Of a stretch of 64,000 bases of DNA, positions 9,736 through 18,564 are shown piece by piece. The stretch comes from Idiomarinaceae bacterium (lineage in GTDB: Bacteria > Pseudomonadota > Gammaproteobacteria > Enterobacterales > Alteromonadaceae), in the NCBI GenBank assembly GCA_002685255.1, contig NYWU01000010.1:62001-126000 (forward strand). The letters are read 5' to 3'. The notes beneath the pieces were generated by a model. It searched no databases. It was not told the DNA's origin and saw nothing but the letters and a program-made list of their open reading frames with translations. The position numbers and the translations under genes are program-made. Within the stretch, counting starts at the first letter, position 1, and every line of letters starts with the position of its first letter.

Positions 9736-10062
9736 ATGAAGTGGAATGGTGACTATATCTACCCCTACGCTGAGCATGGGCGAAAGAGCGAACAGGTAAA
9801 AAAAGTAACAGTATCGATACCGACTCGCGTACTCAAAGTGCTCACTGATGAGCGCACCCGCCGTCAAGTTAAGAACTTGCGTCATGCTACGAATAGCGAG
9901 TTGCTCTGCGAAGCTTTTTTACATGCTTTTACGGGTCAGCCACTGCCAACAGACACTGATTTAGAAAAAACTAACCCAAATAAAATTCCTAAGGCGGTAC
10001 GAGAGGAATTAGAAGCCCGTGGACTTCCAATTCCTTCTGATGACGAGCTTGATACGCCTTAA
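9736..10062 (+). CDS. metJ: Methionine repressor MetJ
   Basis: Ribbon-helix-helix repressor that binds S-adenosylmethionine and shuts down methionine biosynthesis genes. The 108 residues align along nearly their whole length with E. coli Met[25 protein letters not shown] (the DNA-binding beta strand), DERTRRQV, and [21 protein letters not shown]. Only the C-terminal 25 residues differ freely. It is divergent from metL and its stop overlaps the end of the convergent malic enzyme gene by 4 bases. Confidence 0.98.
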   Translation: MKWNGDYIYPYAEHGRKSEQVKKVTVSIPTRVLKVLTDERTRRQVKNLRHATNSELLCEAFLHAFTGQPLPTDTDLEKTNPNKIPKAVREELEARGLPIPSDDELDTP

Positions 10063-11303
10063 TCTCTCATGTAGTTATCAGGCAGCGGGATCTTCGCGAC
10101 ACCGGATTCGACCGCTGCCTCCGCCACTGCTCTAGCGACTCGCTGACATAAGCGAGGGTCCATCGGTTTAGGAATAATGTAATCTGGACCGAAAGAGAGC
10201 TTATCAATGCCTGCAGCTTTTTTAACTGCGTCGGGTACTTCTTCTCGAGCGAGTTGGCGAATCGCCTCAACAGCAGCGATCTTCATCTCGTCATTAATGG
10301 CGGTTGCGCGCACATCTAAAGCGCCACGAAACATGAAAGGAAAACACAACACGTTGTTTACTTGGTTGGGATAATCCGAGCGTCCCGTGCCAATAATAAT
10401 GTCGTCGCGTGTTTGTTGGGCTAACTCGGGCTTTATTTCTGGATCGGGGTTAGAGCAAGCAAACACAATAGGCTTATCGGCCATCAACTTAAGTGCATCC
10501 GGCGATAGCAAGTCTGGCCCTGATACGCCCAAGAATAAGTCTGCTCCCTCGATGACTTCCTCAAGTGTGCGCTTATCTGTGTTGTTGGCGAACAATGCCT
10601 TATATTCGTTGAGATCTTCTCGACGCGTATGAATCACACCTTTCGAGTCGAGCATGTAGATATGTTCACGCTGTGCGCCACACTTAATCAGTAGTTCCAT
10701 ACAAGCAATGGCAGCAGCACCGGCACCCATACATACAATATGGGCATCTTTAAGTGATTTACCTTGGATTTCCAGCGCATTTAACATGCCCGCCGCGGTC
10801 ACAATAGCCGTACCGTGTTGGTCATCATGAAAAACCGGCACGTTACACTTTTCAATAAGCGCTTGCTCGATTTCGAAGCACTCAGGTGCCTTGATATCCT
10901 CGAGATTAATGCCACCAAAAGTATCAGCTATATTGGCAACTGTATTAATGAAGTCTTGAGTGGTGCGGTGGGATACTTCGATATCAATTGAATCAAGCCC
11001 AGCAAAACGTTTAAATAACAGCGCCTTACCTTCCATGACAGGCTTAGATGCCAACGGTCCTAAGTTACCTAAACCAAGAATCGCGGTGCCATTAGAAATA
11101 ACCGCGACCATGTTGCCTTTCGCCGTGTATTTATAGGCATTATCTGGATCTTCAGCAATGGCTCTAACAGGCTCAGCCACACCTGGGCTGTAGGCAAGTG
11201 CTAAGTCTTTAGCGGAGTCAGCTGGTTTAGTGAGTTCAACAGAGATCTTACCCGGTGTGGGGTATTGATGATAATCCAACGCTTTTTGGCGGAAATCTGA
11301 CAT
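10059..11303 (-). CDS. maeB: NADP-dependent malic enzyme, short form
   Basis: Oxidative decarboxylation of malate to pyruvate with NADP. The 414 residues cover the N-terminal malic domain ([23 protein letters not shown], the metal site around [12 protein letters not shown] and [10 protein letters not shown]) and the C-terminal NAD(P)-binding domain ([13 protein letters not shown]). The phosphotransacetylase-like tail found in the roughly 760-residue enterobacterial MaeB is absent, so this is the compact bacterial form. NADP rather than NAD preference is from family knowledge, not read from the sequence. Convergent with metJ. Confidence 0.88.
   Translation of the reverse strand: MSDFRQKALDYHQYPTPGKISVELTKPADSAKDLALAYSPGVAEPVRAIAEDPDNAYKYTAKGNMVAVISNGTAILGLGNLGPLASKPVMEGKALLFKRFAGLDSIDIEVSHRTTQDFINTVANIADTFGGINLEDIKAPECFEIEQALIEKCNVPVFHDDQHGTAIVTAAGMLNALEIQGKSLKDAHIVCMGAGAAAIACMELLIKCGAQREHIYMLDSKGVIHTRREDLNEYKALFANNTDKRTLEEVIEGADLFLGVSGPDLLSPDALKLMADKPIVFACSNPDPEIKPELAQQTRDDIIIGTGRSDYPNQVNNVLCFPFMFRGALDVRATAINDEMKIAAVEAIRQLAREEVPDAVKKAAGIDKLSFGPDYIIPKPMDPRLCQRVARAVAEAAVESGVAKIPLPDNYMRD
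10080..10120. terminator. Inverted repeat inside the maeB 3' end, behind metJ
   Basis: AGGCAGCGG and CCGCTGCCT form a perfect 9-bp inverted repeat separated by 23 bases, starting 18 bases after the metJ stop and inside maeB coding sequence. No T run follows. It may act as a weak or factor-dependent terminator for metJ; it could also be chance. Confidence 0.3.
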
Positions 11304-11473
11304 TTAGGCAACCTGACAAAATGAGTAAAGGATGATGCATAAGGATAAAGGCAATTGCGAAAATAACAAATCTTACCTGCTTAATTGGCTTCTTTGGGTT
11401 AGGCTAACTTTTCATGTGTTTAAAAACGCACCAGTTAACTTTTCGTTAACAATGCTTGGTCTGGGCAGGGTAG

Positions 11474-11502
11474 AAACGAAAAAAGGCGCCATTTGGCGCC
11501 TT
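11474..11502 (-). terminator. Rho-independent terminator of rpmE
   Basis: AAGGCGCC-ATTT-GGCGCCTT (11483-11502) is a perfect 8-bp hairpin, and on the minus strand it is followed by a T-rich tract (the A-rich run at 11474-11484 on the + strand). It lies just past the rpmE stop, reading leftward. Confidence 0.8.
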
Positions 11503-11555
11503 CTTCATAAAAACGTGCTGAAAAGCTCGTTTTAATACGTTTCGTGTTCGGGCTA

Positions 11556-11768
11556 TTATTTTTTGCCCAAAGAACCAAAACGTTTCTTGAATTTGTCGAC
11601 ACGACCACCGGTGTCCATCACACGTTGCTTACCAGTGTAGAATGGGTGGCACTCTGAACATACGTCGATGTGTAGATCTTCTACGCGAGTAGAGCGAGTT
11701 TCAAATTCATTACCGCACGAGCAAGTCACTTTGATTGCTTCGTACTTAGGGTGAATACCTTGTTTCAT
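11556..11768 (-). CDS. rpmE: 50S ribosomal protein L31, zinc-binding type
   Basis: Component of the large ribosomal subunit at the inter-subunit bridge. The 70 residues have the four zinc-ligand cysteines C16, C18, C37 and C40 of the C+ form, so this is the zinc-containing L31 rather than the zinc-free YkgM-type paralogue. The ATG start has a GAGG ribosome-binding site upstream. The gene has its own promoter and terminator and is divergent from priA, as in E. coli. Confidence 0.98.
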   Translation of the reverse strand: MKQGIHPKYEAIKVTCSCGNEFETRSTRVEDLHIDVCSECHPFYTGKQRVMDTGGRVDKFKKRFGSLGKK

Positions 11769-11861
11769 GGGAATACCTCAAGTTGGGCCACATCGCTATC
11801 CAGTCGCCTCTTTTGCGCAGGACACCATGTGTAAAAAAACAACAATGTTTAAGAGCGCGGC

Positions 11862-11890
11862 ATTTTATGCGATCTTCACCGATCATTCAA
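11862..11890 (-). promoter_or_regulatory. Sigma-70 type promoter of rpmE
   Basis: Read on the minus strand: TTGAAT, a 17-base spacer, then TAAAAT. These match the -35 (4 of 6) and -10 (5 of 6) consensus at ideal spacing. It would leave a leader of about 85 bases before the rpmE start, long enough for L31 feedback control known in E. coli. Confidence 0.6.
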
Positions 11891-11939
11891 GAGGCTTATT
11901 GCGCTTGTTTTATCTTTAATTGCGTTTCAGAATAGCGGC

Positions 11940-14135
11940 ATGATAGAGAGCCCGCATTACATAGAAGTCGCCTTACCGTTGCCATTGCGGCGCGTCTTCA
12001 CCTACCAATACACATTGTCCGAGCCTGCGGTAGTTGGTGCTCGCGTGCGAGTACCCTTCGGTCAGCGACAATTGGTCGGCATTGTAACCGAGCTAAATGC
12101 GAGCGCGCCGGAGAAGTTTGAGGCAAAACCTGTGCTGGCGCAACTTGATGCCCAAGCGGTGTGGAAAGCCGAATTGTGGGAACTGTTAAATTGGGCGTCC
12201 GACTACTATCAGCATAGTCTGGGTGATGTATTTGCCAATGCCTTACCAGTATTGTTAAGGCAAGGAAAGCCCCTCGGCTATGCGCCAGTGACCTATTACG
12301 AGTTAGCGCAAAGTGCCCCGAATCCGAGTGACACTGCGCTTAACCGCGCGCCAAAGCAGAAGCAATTACTCGAGCTATTAGCACAAGGTCGAGTAAGCGC
12401 TGCGCAACTTAAGCAGGCGCAGATCAGTACCACAGTTGTTAGCGCTGCTTGCGACAAAAGCTGGGTGAAACGCATCGAAGAAAAGCCGCAGCTGAAGGTA
12501 CAACAACATTGGCAGATGGCGCGTGGCGAAGAGCCACTCGCGGTCAACCAAGAGCAAGCCGTTGCATTAAGTGCGATAAAGCAAATCGAAGGTCATGCGT
12601 GCTGTTTGATCGAAGGCGTCACCGGTAGTGGTAAAACGGAAGTGTACTTGCAAGCGATTGAGCGAGTGTTGTCAGCAGGACGCCAAGTGCTGGTGCTGGT
12701 TCCTGAGATTGGACTGACGATGCAGACAATCAAACGTTTTAAGCAGCGCTTCGAGGTACCTGTTGAGGTCTTACATTCCAATCTTAATGACACCGAACGT
12801 CTTCATGCTTGGCTTAACAGTCAGTCGAACAGGGCTGCGATTGTTATTGGTACACGTTCGGCGATTTTTACTCCGTTCGCTGACTTAGGCATGATCGTCG
12901 TCGATGAAGAGCACGACCTGTCGTACAAACAGCAAGATGGATTTCGCTATCACGCTCGCGATATTGCTATAAAGCGTGCGCAATTACTTGATATTCCGGT
13001 CATTCTAGGCAGCGCGACTCCTGCGCTAGAGACTCTTAATAATGCCGTTAACCAGCGCTTTCATTGGTTGCAGCTAACTCAACGCGCCGGTGTTGCAGAA
13101 AGCGTTGAGCATGAACTCATAGACTTGAAGGGTCTACCGATGCAGGCGGGCTTGTCGGAACCGTTGCTACAGCAAATAGAACAAGAGCTAAGTAAGCACA
13201 ACCAAGTGTTATTGTTTTTAAATCGGCGTGGATTCGCACCGGCGCTGATGTGTCATGAGTGTGGGTGGATTGCTCAGTGTAAACGTTGCGATGCGTATTA
13301 TACGTTGCATCAAGCACAACGACGCCTTCATTGTCACCATTGTGATAGCCAGCGGCCTGTCCCAAAGCAGTGTGAGCAATGCGGTTCAACGCATATAATT
13401 TCTCATGGCGTGGGCACTGAACAACTCGAAGATTTTCTTAATGAGCGATTTCCCGAACACAGCGTGTTGCGAATAGATCGTGACTCGACGCGACGTAAAG
13501 GCGAGTTAGACGCGCACTTAAAATCGGCCTCTGAGCATAAACATCACATTTTGGTGGGCACCCAAATGTTAGCCAAGGGCCACCATTTTCCCAATGTGAC
13601 TCTAGTCGCGCTGCTGGATGTAGATGGTGCCTTGTACAGTGCCGATTTCCGTGCGCCAGAGCGACTAGCACAGCTCTTTACGCAAGTGTCAGGTCGCGCG
13701 GGTCGAGCCCATAAACGCGGGCGAGTGGTGCTACAAACGCATCACCCTGAGCATGACTTAGTGCAAGATTTATTAAATAACGGCTATCAACACTTCGCGC
13801 TGACGGCGTTGGCTGAACGGCAGGCAACAGCACTCCCTCCGTTTAAGCATTGGGCGCTGGTACGTGCTGAGAGTACTGACAAAACGCAGGTGGTCGAGGC
13901 ATTGAATCAGATGGCTGCCTGCTTACCCGAAGTGACAGGCGTTATGGGGGTCGGTCCCATTCCTGCGTTAATGGAAAAACGCGCGGGTCGTTATCGTTAT
14001 CAATGGATCCTGCAGACAACATCGCGTAAACAACGCTACCAAGTCGTTAAATACTTACTTAGCCAGTGGGAAAACCTCAGTATTCTCAATCGCATACGCT
14101 GGTCGTTGGACATTGATCCACAAGACTTCACATAA
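11940..14135 (+). CDS. priA: Primosomal replication-restart helicase PriA
   Basis: Superfamily 2 3'-5' DNA helicase that recognises stalled forks and reloads the replisome. The 731 residues show an N-terminal 3'-DNA-end-binding domain (about 1-105), a winged-helix part, Walker A GVTGSGKT (226-233), the DEEH Walker B box near residue 322, and the helicase C lobe interrupted by a zinc-binding insertion with eight cysteines between about 437 and 482 (CHECGW, CKRCDAYY, CHHCDS, CEQCGS). Length fits the family. ATG start; divergent from rpmE. Confidence 0.97.
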   Translation: MIESPHYIEVALPLPLRRVFTYQYTLSEPAVVGARVRVPFGQRQLVGIVTELNASAPEKFEAKPVLAQLDAQAVWKAELWELLNWASDYYQHSLGDVFANALPVLLRQGKPLGYAPVTYYELAQSAPNPSDTALNRAPKQKQLLELLAQGRVSAAQLKQAQISTTVVSAACDKSWVKRIEEKPQLKVQQHWQMARGEEPLAVNQEQAVALSAIKQIEGHACCLIEGVTGSGKTEVYLQAIERVLSAGRQVLVLVPEIGLTMQTIKRFKQRFEVPVEVLHSNLNDTERLHAWLNSQSNRAAIVIGTRSAIFTPFADLGMIVVDEEHDLSYKQQDGFRYHARDIAIKRAQLLDIPVILGSATPALETLNNAVNQRFHWLQLTQRAGVAESVEHELIDLKGLPMQAGLSEPLLQQIEQELSKHNQVLLFLNRRGFAPALMCHECGWIAQCKRCDAYYTLHQAQRRLHCHHCDSQRPVPKQCEQCGSTHIISHGVGTEQLEDFLNERFPEHSVLRIDRDSTRRKGELDAHLKSASEHKHHILVGTQMLAKGHHFPNVTLVALLDVDGALYSADFRAPERLAQLFTQVSGRAGRAHKRGRVVLQTHHPEHDLVQDLLNNGYQHFALTALAERQATALPPFKHWALVRAESTDKTQVVEALNQMAACLPEVTGVMGVGPIPALMEKRAGRYRYQWILQTTSRKQRYQVVKYLLSQWENLSILNRIRWSLDIDPQDFT

Positions 14136-14212
14136 ACGCGCAAAAACAGGTAAACTAACCCCCTTATTGTGAATCACTTTTTCTTTCCTTTTTAACGTTA
14201 ATACAGGTAGTC

Positions 14213-15961
14213 GTGTCGATGAAAGAGCAACTCGAACAGTTAATTACTGATGCTGTGGGCCAATTAAAAGCTGACGGTATTCTTCCTACGGATCAGACCG
14301 TGAAGATTCAGTTGGACCGACCACGAGATAAGTCACACGGCGACTTTGCGTCCAATCTGGCGTTGATGCTGGCAAAGCCTGCAAAAATGAATCCGCGTCA
14401 ATTAGCGGAAAAGGTCATTGAAGCGATTCCCGCGAATACGTTGATTGCCAAAACCGATATCGCTGGACCTGGCTTTATTAACTTTACGATTGCACAGGAC
14501 CAGTTAAAAGGTCAGTTAACTACTATGCTGAGTAGCGCTGATCTCGGTATTCAGCCTGCTGAAAAGCCAATGACCATTGTCATTGATTATTCATCACCTA
14601 ACTTAGCGAAAGAAATGCACGTAGGTCATTTGCGCTCAGCGATTATTGGCGATGCGGTATCGCGTACAGCCGAAATGCTGGGCCATAAGGTGATTCGCCA
14701 AAATCACGTAGGTGATTGGGGTACTCAATTTGGGATGTTGCTGGCGCACATGGAAGAGCTGGATAGTGAAGCGGCTAACTATGAGCTCAGCAACTTAGAA
14801 ACGTTTTATAAAGCCGCTAAAAAGCGCTTCGACGAGAGCGAAGATTTTGCTGAGCGGGCACGTGAATTAGTCGTCAAGCTCCAGTCAGGCGATGACTACT
14901 GTTTGAAGCTGTGGAATCAGTTTATTGATGTATCGCTGGCTCACTGTCAGGAAGTATATGACCGTTTGGGTGTGAAGTTAACCCGTGACGATGTGATGGC
15001 TGAAAGTGCGTACAACGATCGCTTGCCGGGCGTTATCGAACACCTTAAAGAGCAAGGGCTTTTAGTCGAAGACCAAGGCGCGCAGTGCGTATTTTTAGAC
15101 GAGTTTAAAGGTAAAGAAGGTGAACCCCTTCCGATTATCGTGCAGAAAAAGGGCGGCGGTTATTTGTATGCGACTACTGACCTGGCTGCAATCCAATATC
15201 GTCAAAAAGAGCTCGGTGGCGACTATCTGATGTATTTTGTCGATGCGCGTCAATCTCTGCACTTCGAACAGATCTTTACTTTAGCGCGTAAAGCCAAATT
15301 CATTGAGGGTGATATCAAAACCCAACATTATGGATTTGGAACTGTCATGGGTAAGGACGGGCGTCCTTATAAGAGTCGCGACGGAGGTGTGACTAAGCTT
15401 GCTGACTTATTAGATGAAGCGGAGCGTAGAGCCCTTGAGCTGTTACAGCAGAAGAACTCTGATCTGACCGCAGAACAGCAAGAAGCTGTCGCGAAAGTGG
15501 TGGGCATCAGCTCAGTTAAGTATGCTGACTTATCAAAAAACAGAACATCGGATTATATTTTCGATTGGGATTTAATGCTTACGTTTGAGGGCAATACAGC
15601 GCCTTATCTACTCTATGCGTTTACTCGCGTGAATAGTATTTTCGATAAGTTAGGTGAGGGTTCATTTGATATGGACGCTGACTGGCTGCTAGAAGATGAG
15701 CGTGAACTCGCCCTAGCAAATCAACTGGTTCGGTTTGAGGAAGTGGTTAACCGTGTATTCGACAAAGCCATGCCGCATTTCTTATGTGGTTACTTGTTTG
15801 AACTCGCGGGTTACTTCTCGAGCTTCTATGAAGCTTGCCCAATCCTCAATCAAGAGGACGAGGTAGTGCGTAATAGCCGACTGAAGCTAGCGCGTTTAAC
15901 AGCGAACACGCTCGAAAAAGGTTTATCATTGCTCGGTATTCCAACGTTAGAAAAGATGTAA
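14213..15961 (+). CDS. argS: Arginyl-tRNA synthetase
   Basis: Class I aminoacyl-tRNA synthetase charging tRNA-Arg. The 582 residues include the N-terminal Arg-tRNA synthetase recognition domain (about 5-90), the HIGH-like motif in [14 protein letters not shown] (about 133-146) and the C-terminal DALR anticodon-binding domain (about 465-582). As usual in ArgS the KMSKS motif is degenerate ([10 protein letters not shown]). The GTG at 14213 sits at good distance from AGGTAG; an ATG two codons later at 14219 is an alternative start. ftsN follows after only 3 bases. Confidence 0.97.
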   Translation: MSMKEQLEQLITDAVGQLKADGILPTDQTVKIQLDRPRDKSHGDFASNLALMLAKPAKMNPRQLAEKVIEAIPANTLIAKTDIAGPGFINFTIAQDQLKGQLTTMLSSADLGIQPAEKPMTIVIDYSSPNLAKEMHVGHLRSAIIGDAVSRTAEMLGHKVIRQNHVGDWGTQFGMLLAHMEELDSEAANYELSNLETFYKAAKKRFDESEDFAERARELVVKLQSGDDYCLKLWNQFIDVSLAHCQEVYDRLGVKLTRDDVMAESAYNDRLPGVIEHLKEQGLLVEDQGAQCVFLDEFKGKEGEPLPIIVQKKGGGYLYATTDLAAIQYRQKELGGDYLMYFVDARQSLHFEQIFTLARKAKFIEGDIKTQHYGFGTVMGKDGRPYKSRDGGVTKLADLLDEAERRALELLQQKNSDLTAEQQEAVAKVVGISSVKYADLSKNRTSDYIFDWDLMLTFEGNTAPYLLYAFTRVNSIFDKLGEGSFDMDADWLLEDERELALANQLVRFEEVVNRVFDKAMPHFLCGYLFELAGYFSSFYEACPILNQEDEVVRNSRLKLARLTANTLEKGLSLLGIPTLEKM

Positions 15962-15964
15962 GTT

Positions 15965-16528
15965 ATGGATTACGCGAACCGTAAACCAAAGCCGAAAAAG
16001 AAGCCCGGGAAGTCGGGCGCTCAACGCGGAAAGTCCAACCGTGGAGCGGCGCCAAAGCAAACCAGGCAGGTCCCGTGGTTAGCTGTTGTCATTGTTATAG
16101 CCCTCATTGCATTTTTTGTGTACGGCTTGATAACGATTAAGGGCGATGGCGATAACCCCGAGCAGACGCAACCAGCTGACACGCAAGCCGTCGATGACCT
16201 GCCAGCTAAACCGCAAGAGAAATGGCAGTACATTGAGGAGCTGGAAAGTAAGCAAGTCGAAGTCGACGTGCCAGAGCGAGAGCTCGGTCCACCTAAATTA
16301 ATGCAATGCGGTTCGTTTCGGAAGCAGTCGGATGCGGAGCGGCTAAGAGCCGAAATCGCGATGGCTGGACTAGAGAGCCAAGTGCGAGGCACCGAGGGTT
16401 CCAATGGTCTTTGGTATCGTGTGATTTTGGGCCCATATGAAACCAAGCGAGCCGCTGAAAGAGACCGTCACAAACTGCAACGCGCTAAGATATACGGTTG
16501 TGCAATTTGGAATTGGAATCTCGACTAA
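15965..16528 (+). CDS. ftsN: Cell division protein FtsN-like, SPOR domain
   Basis: Bitopic septal protein that triggers constriction and binds denuded septal glycan. The 187 residues show a basic cytoplasmic tail (KPKPKKKPGK), one membrane helix (about 37-58), an acidic/proline linker and a C-terminal SPOR domain (about 110-187) containing [19 protein letters not shown] and WYRVILGPYETKRAAE. It is shorter than E. coli FtsN (319) because the periplasmic linker is reduced. Its place between argS and hslV is a common gammaproteobacterial arrangement. Confidence 0.9.
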   Translation: MDYANRKPKPKKKPGKSGAQRGKSNRGAAPKQTRQVPWLAVVIVIALIAFFVYGLITIKGDGDNPEQTQPADTQAVDDLPAKPQEKWQYIEELESKQVEVDVPERELGPPKLMQCGSFRKQSDAERLRAEIAMAGLESQVRGTEGSNGLWYRVILGPYETKRAAERDRHKLQRAKIYGCAIWNWNLD

Positions 16529-16545
16529 AACCGCATAAAACTGCA

Positions 16546-16565
16546 AAGGCATCTTAGGATGCCTT
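16546..16565 (+). terminator. Hairpin behind ftsN
   Basis: AAGGCATC-TTAG-GATGCCTT is a perfect 8-bp stem with a 4-base loop, 17 bases after the ftsN stop. The following bases are not T-rich, so it is at best a weak terminator; it abuts the candidate heat-shock -35 element of hslV. Confidence 0.45.
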
Positions 16566-16591
16566 GAAATCTCACCTGTAAACCCTCAAAT
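16563..16591 (+). promoter_or_regulatory. Candidate sigma-32 (heat-shock) promoter of hslVU
   Basis: A perfect CTTGAAA -35 element is followed after exactly 13 bases by CCCTCAAAT, a partial match to the sigma-32 -10 consensus CCCCATNT. hslVU is a heat-shock operon in E. coli. The -10 match is weak. Confidence 0.45.
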
Positions 16592-16653
16592 AGTCAGTAA
16601 TCGCGTTGCAGCGTTGCCTGCAACTCACCGCATTAGCTAGAGAGGGTTTCGTT

Positions 16654-17199
16654 TTGACCACGATAGTATCCGTAAGACGCGGCGATAAAGTCGCAATTGG
16701 TGGCGATGGCCAAGTATCACTCGGTAACACCGTCATGAAAGGCAACGCCAAAAAAGTCCGCCGTTTATACCACGACCAAGTATTGGCTGGCTTTGCAGGC
16801 GGTACTGCCGACGCATTTACACTGTTTGAACGCTTCGAATCAAAGCTCGAACAACATCAAGGTAACTTGATGCGCGCAGCTGTTGAACTCGCAAAAGATT
16901 GGCGTACTGACCGCGCACTGCGTCGATTGGAAGCGCTGCTGGCTGTCGCCGATAAAGAGACCTCATTGATTATCACGGGTAATGGCGATGTCGTGCAGCC
17001 TGAGAATGATTTGATTGCTATCGGCTCAGGCGGGCCATACGCGCAAGCTGCAGCAACCGCCATGTTAGAGAATACCGAATTATCGGCGCGCGACATTGTA
17101 GAAAAGTCGCTCACTATTGCAGGCAACATTTGTGTTTATACAAATGGCCACCAAACCATCGAAGAGCAGCAATCCATCGCTGCGTCAAAAAGTAAGTAG
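16654..17199 (+). CDS. hslV: ATP-dependent protease HslV, peptidase subunit
   Basis: Threonine peptidase that forms a double hexamer and works with HslU to degrade proteins. The start is the TTG at 16654, giving [13 protein letters not shown]: HslV needs threonine at position 2 as the N-terminal nucleophile after methionine removal, and the TTG has AGAGAGGG at good spacing. Longer in-frame starts at 16606 would bury the catalytic threonine. The resulting 181 residues fit the family and include the GGDGQVSLG and [12 protein letters not shown] blocks. hslU follows after 10 bases. Confidence 0.96.
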   Translation: MTTIVSVRRGDKVAIGGDGQVSLGNTVMKGNAKKVRRLYHDQVLAGFAGGTADAFTLFERFESKLEQHQGNLMRAAVELAKDWRTDRALRRLEALLAVADKETSLIITGNGDVVQPENDLIAIGSGGPYAQAAATAMLENTELSARDIVEKSLTIAGNICVYTNGHQTIEEQQSIAASKSK

Positions 17200-17209
17200 G
17201 GGATAAACG

Positions 17210-18553
17210 ATGTCAGATATGACCCCAAGAGAAATAGTTGATGAACTTAACCGTCACATCATTGGTCAAGATAAAGCTAAACGCGCAGTTGCTGTAGCAC
17301 TTCGTAACCGCTGGCGTCGGATGCAGCTTGATGATGATTTGCGTAATGAAGTTACGCCCAAGAATATTCTAATGATCGGTCCAACCGGTGTAGGTAAGAC
17401 AGAGATCGCGCGTCGCTTGGCTAAACTCGCTCGCGCGCCGTTTATAAAAGTAGAGGCGACGAAATTCACTGAAGTGGGTTACGTGGGTAAAGAGATTGAG
17501 TCCATTGTTAAAGACTTAACGGATGTTGCGGTTAAGCAAAAGCGCGAAGAAATGATGCAGAAAGTGCGTTATCGCGCTGAGGAAGCCGCAGAAGACCGTA
17601 TTTTAGATGTTTTACTACCGCCTGCGCGTACCTCAGGCGGCTGGGGTGCAGAAGAAGATAAAGGCAACGATGACCAGCGTCATTCGCGCCAAGTGTTTCG
17701 TAAGAAGTTACGCGAAGGTAGTTTAGACGACAAAGAGATCGAAATTGATTTGGCGATGCCGCAAATGGGCGTAGAGATCATGGCGCCACCAGGCATGGAA
17801 GAAATGACTTCACAGCTACAAAACATGTTCCAGAACATGGGCAACGATAAGACCAAGAAGCGCAAAATGAAGATCAAAGATGCGTTTAAGCAATTGATCG
17901 ACGAAGAAGCGGCTAAGTTGCTCAATCCCGATGAGGTTAAAGAAGCTGCCATCGAGTCTGTTGAACAAAACGGTATCGTGTTCCTTGATGAGATCGACAA
18001 GATTTGTAAGCGTGGTGACAGCAGTGGTCCTGATGTATCGCGAGAAGGTGTGCAACGCGACTTACTGCCATTAGTTGAGGGTACTACGGTAAATACGAAA
18101 CATGGCATGATCCGCACCGACCATATCTTGTTTATAGCGTCAGGCGCGTTCCAGATGAGCAAGCCGTCGGATTTGATTCCAGAATTGCAAGGTCGTTTGC
18201 CGATTCGTGTTGAGTTGGACGCACTGACAAGTGGCGATTTTGTAAGAATTTTGACAGAGCCAAATGCATCGCTAACGACTCAGTACAAAGCATTGCTGAA
18301 TACCGAGGGTGTTGAAATCGCCTTTACTGACGATGGTATTCAACGCATTGCCGAAATTGCCTTTCATGTCAATGAGACCACCGAAAACATTGGTGCACGT
18401 CGGTTACATACAGTGCTGGAACGCTTGATGGAAGAAATTTCCTTTAATGCGACTGATCATAGCGGTGAAAGCATTAGCGTTGACGCTCAGTATGTCGACA
18501 AATATATCGGTGAGCTATCGCAAGATGAAGATCTAAGCCGTTTTATTTTATAA
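17210..18553 (+). CDS. hslU: ATP-dependent protease HslU, ATPase subunit
   Basis: AAA+ unfoldase of the HslUV complex. The 447 residues begin [20 protein letters not shown], carry Walker A GPTGVGKT near residue 58, the GYVGKEIE pore-loop block, the inserted I domain (about 110-240, acidic and lower in conservation), Walker B with FLDEIDKI, and the sensor region NIGARRLHT. The C terminus ends in DLSRFIL, matching the tail that docks into HslV. Confidence 0.98.
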   Translation: MSDMTPREIVDELNRHIIGQDKAKRAVAVALRNRWRRMQLDDDLRNEVTPKNILMIGPTGVGKTEIARRLAKLARAPFIKVEATKFTEVGYVGKEIESIVKDLTDVAVKQKREEMMQKVRYRAEEAAEDRILDVLLPPARTSGGWGAEEDKGNDDQRHSRQVFRKKLREGSLDDKEIEIDLAMPQMGVEIMAPPGMEEMTSQLQNMFQNMGNDKTKKRKMKIKDAFKQLIDEEAAKLLNPDEVKEAAIESVEQNGIVFLDEIDKICKRGDSSGPDVSREGVQRDLLPLVEGTTVNTKHGMIRTDHILFIASGAFQMSKPSDLIPELQGRLPIRVELDALTSGDFVRILTEPNASLTTQYKALLNTEGVEIAFTDDGIQRIAEIAFHVNETTENIGARRLHTVLERLMEEISFNATDHSGESISVDAQYVDKYIGELSQDEDLSRFIL

Positions 18554-18564
18554 CGGGCGACTAT

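Noticed and set aside
9649-9885. 78-codon minus-strand frame across the metL-metJ region
   Set aside because: Runs over metJ coding sequence and its regulatory region; no ribosome-binding site or recognisable protein.
11332-11535. 67-codon + strand frame between maeB and rpmE
   Set aside because: It reads through the rpmE terminator hairpin and has no family resemblance.
16606-16653. N-terminal extension of hslV
   Set aside because: Would bury the catalytic threonine; the TTG at 16654 with a good ribosome-binding site fits HslV.
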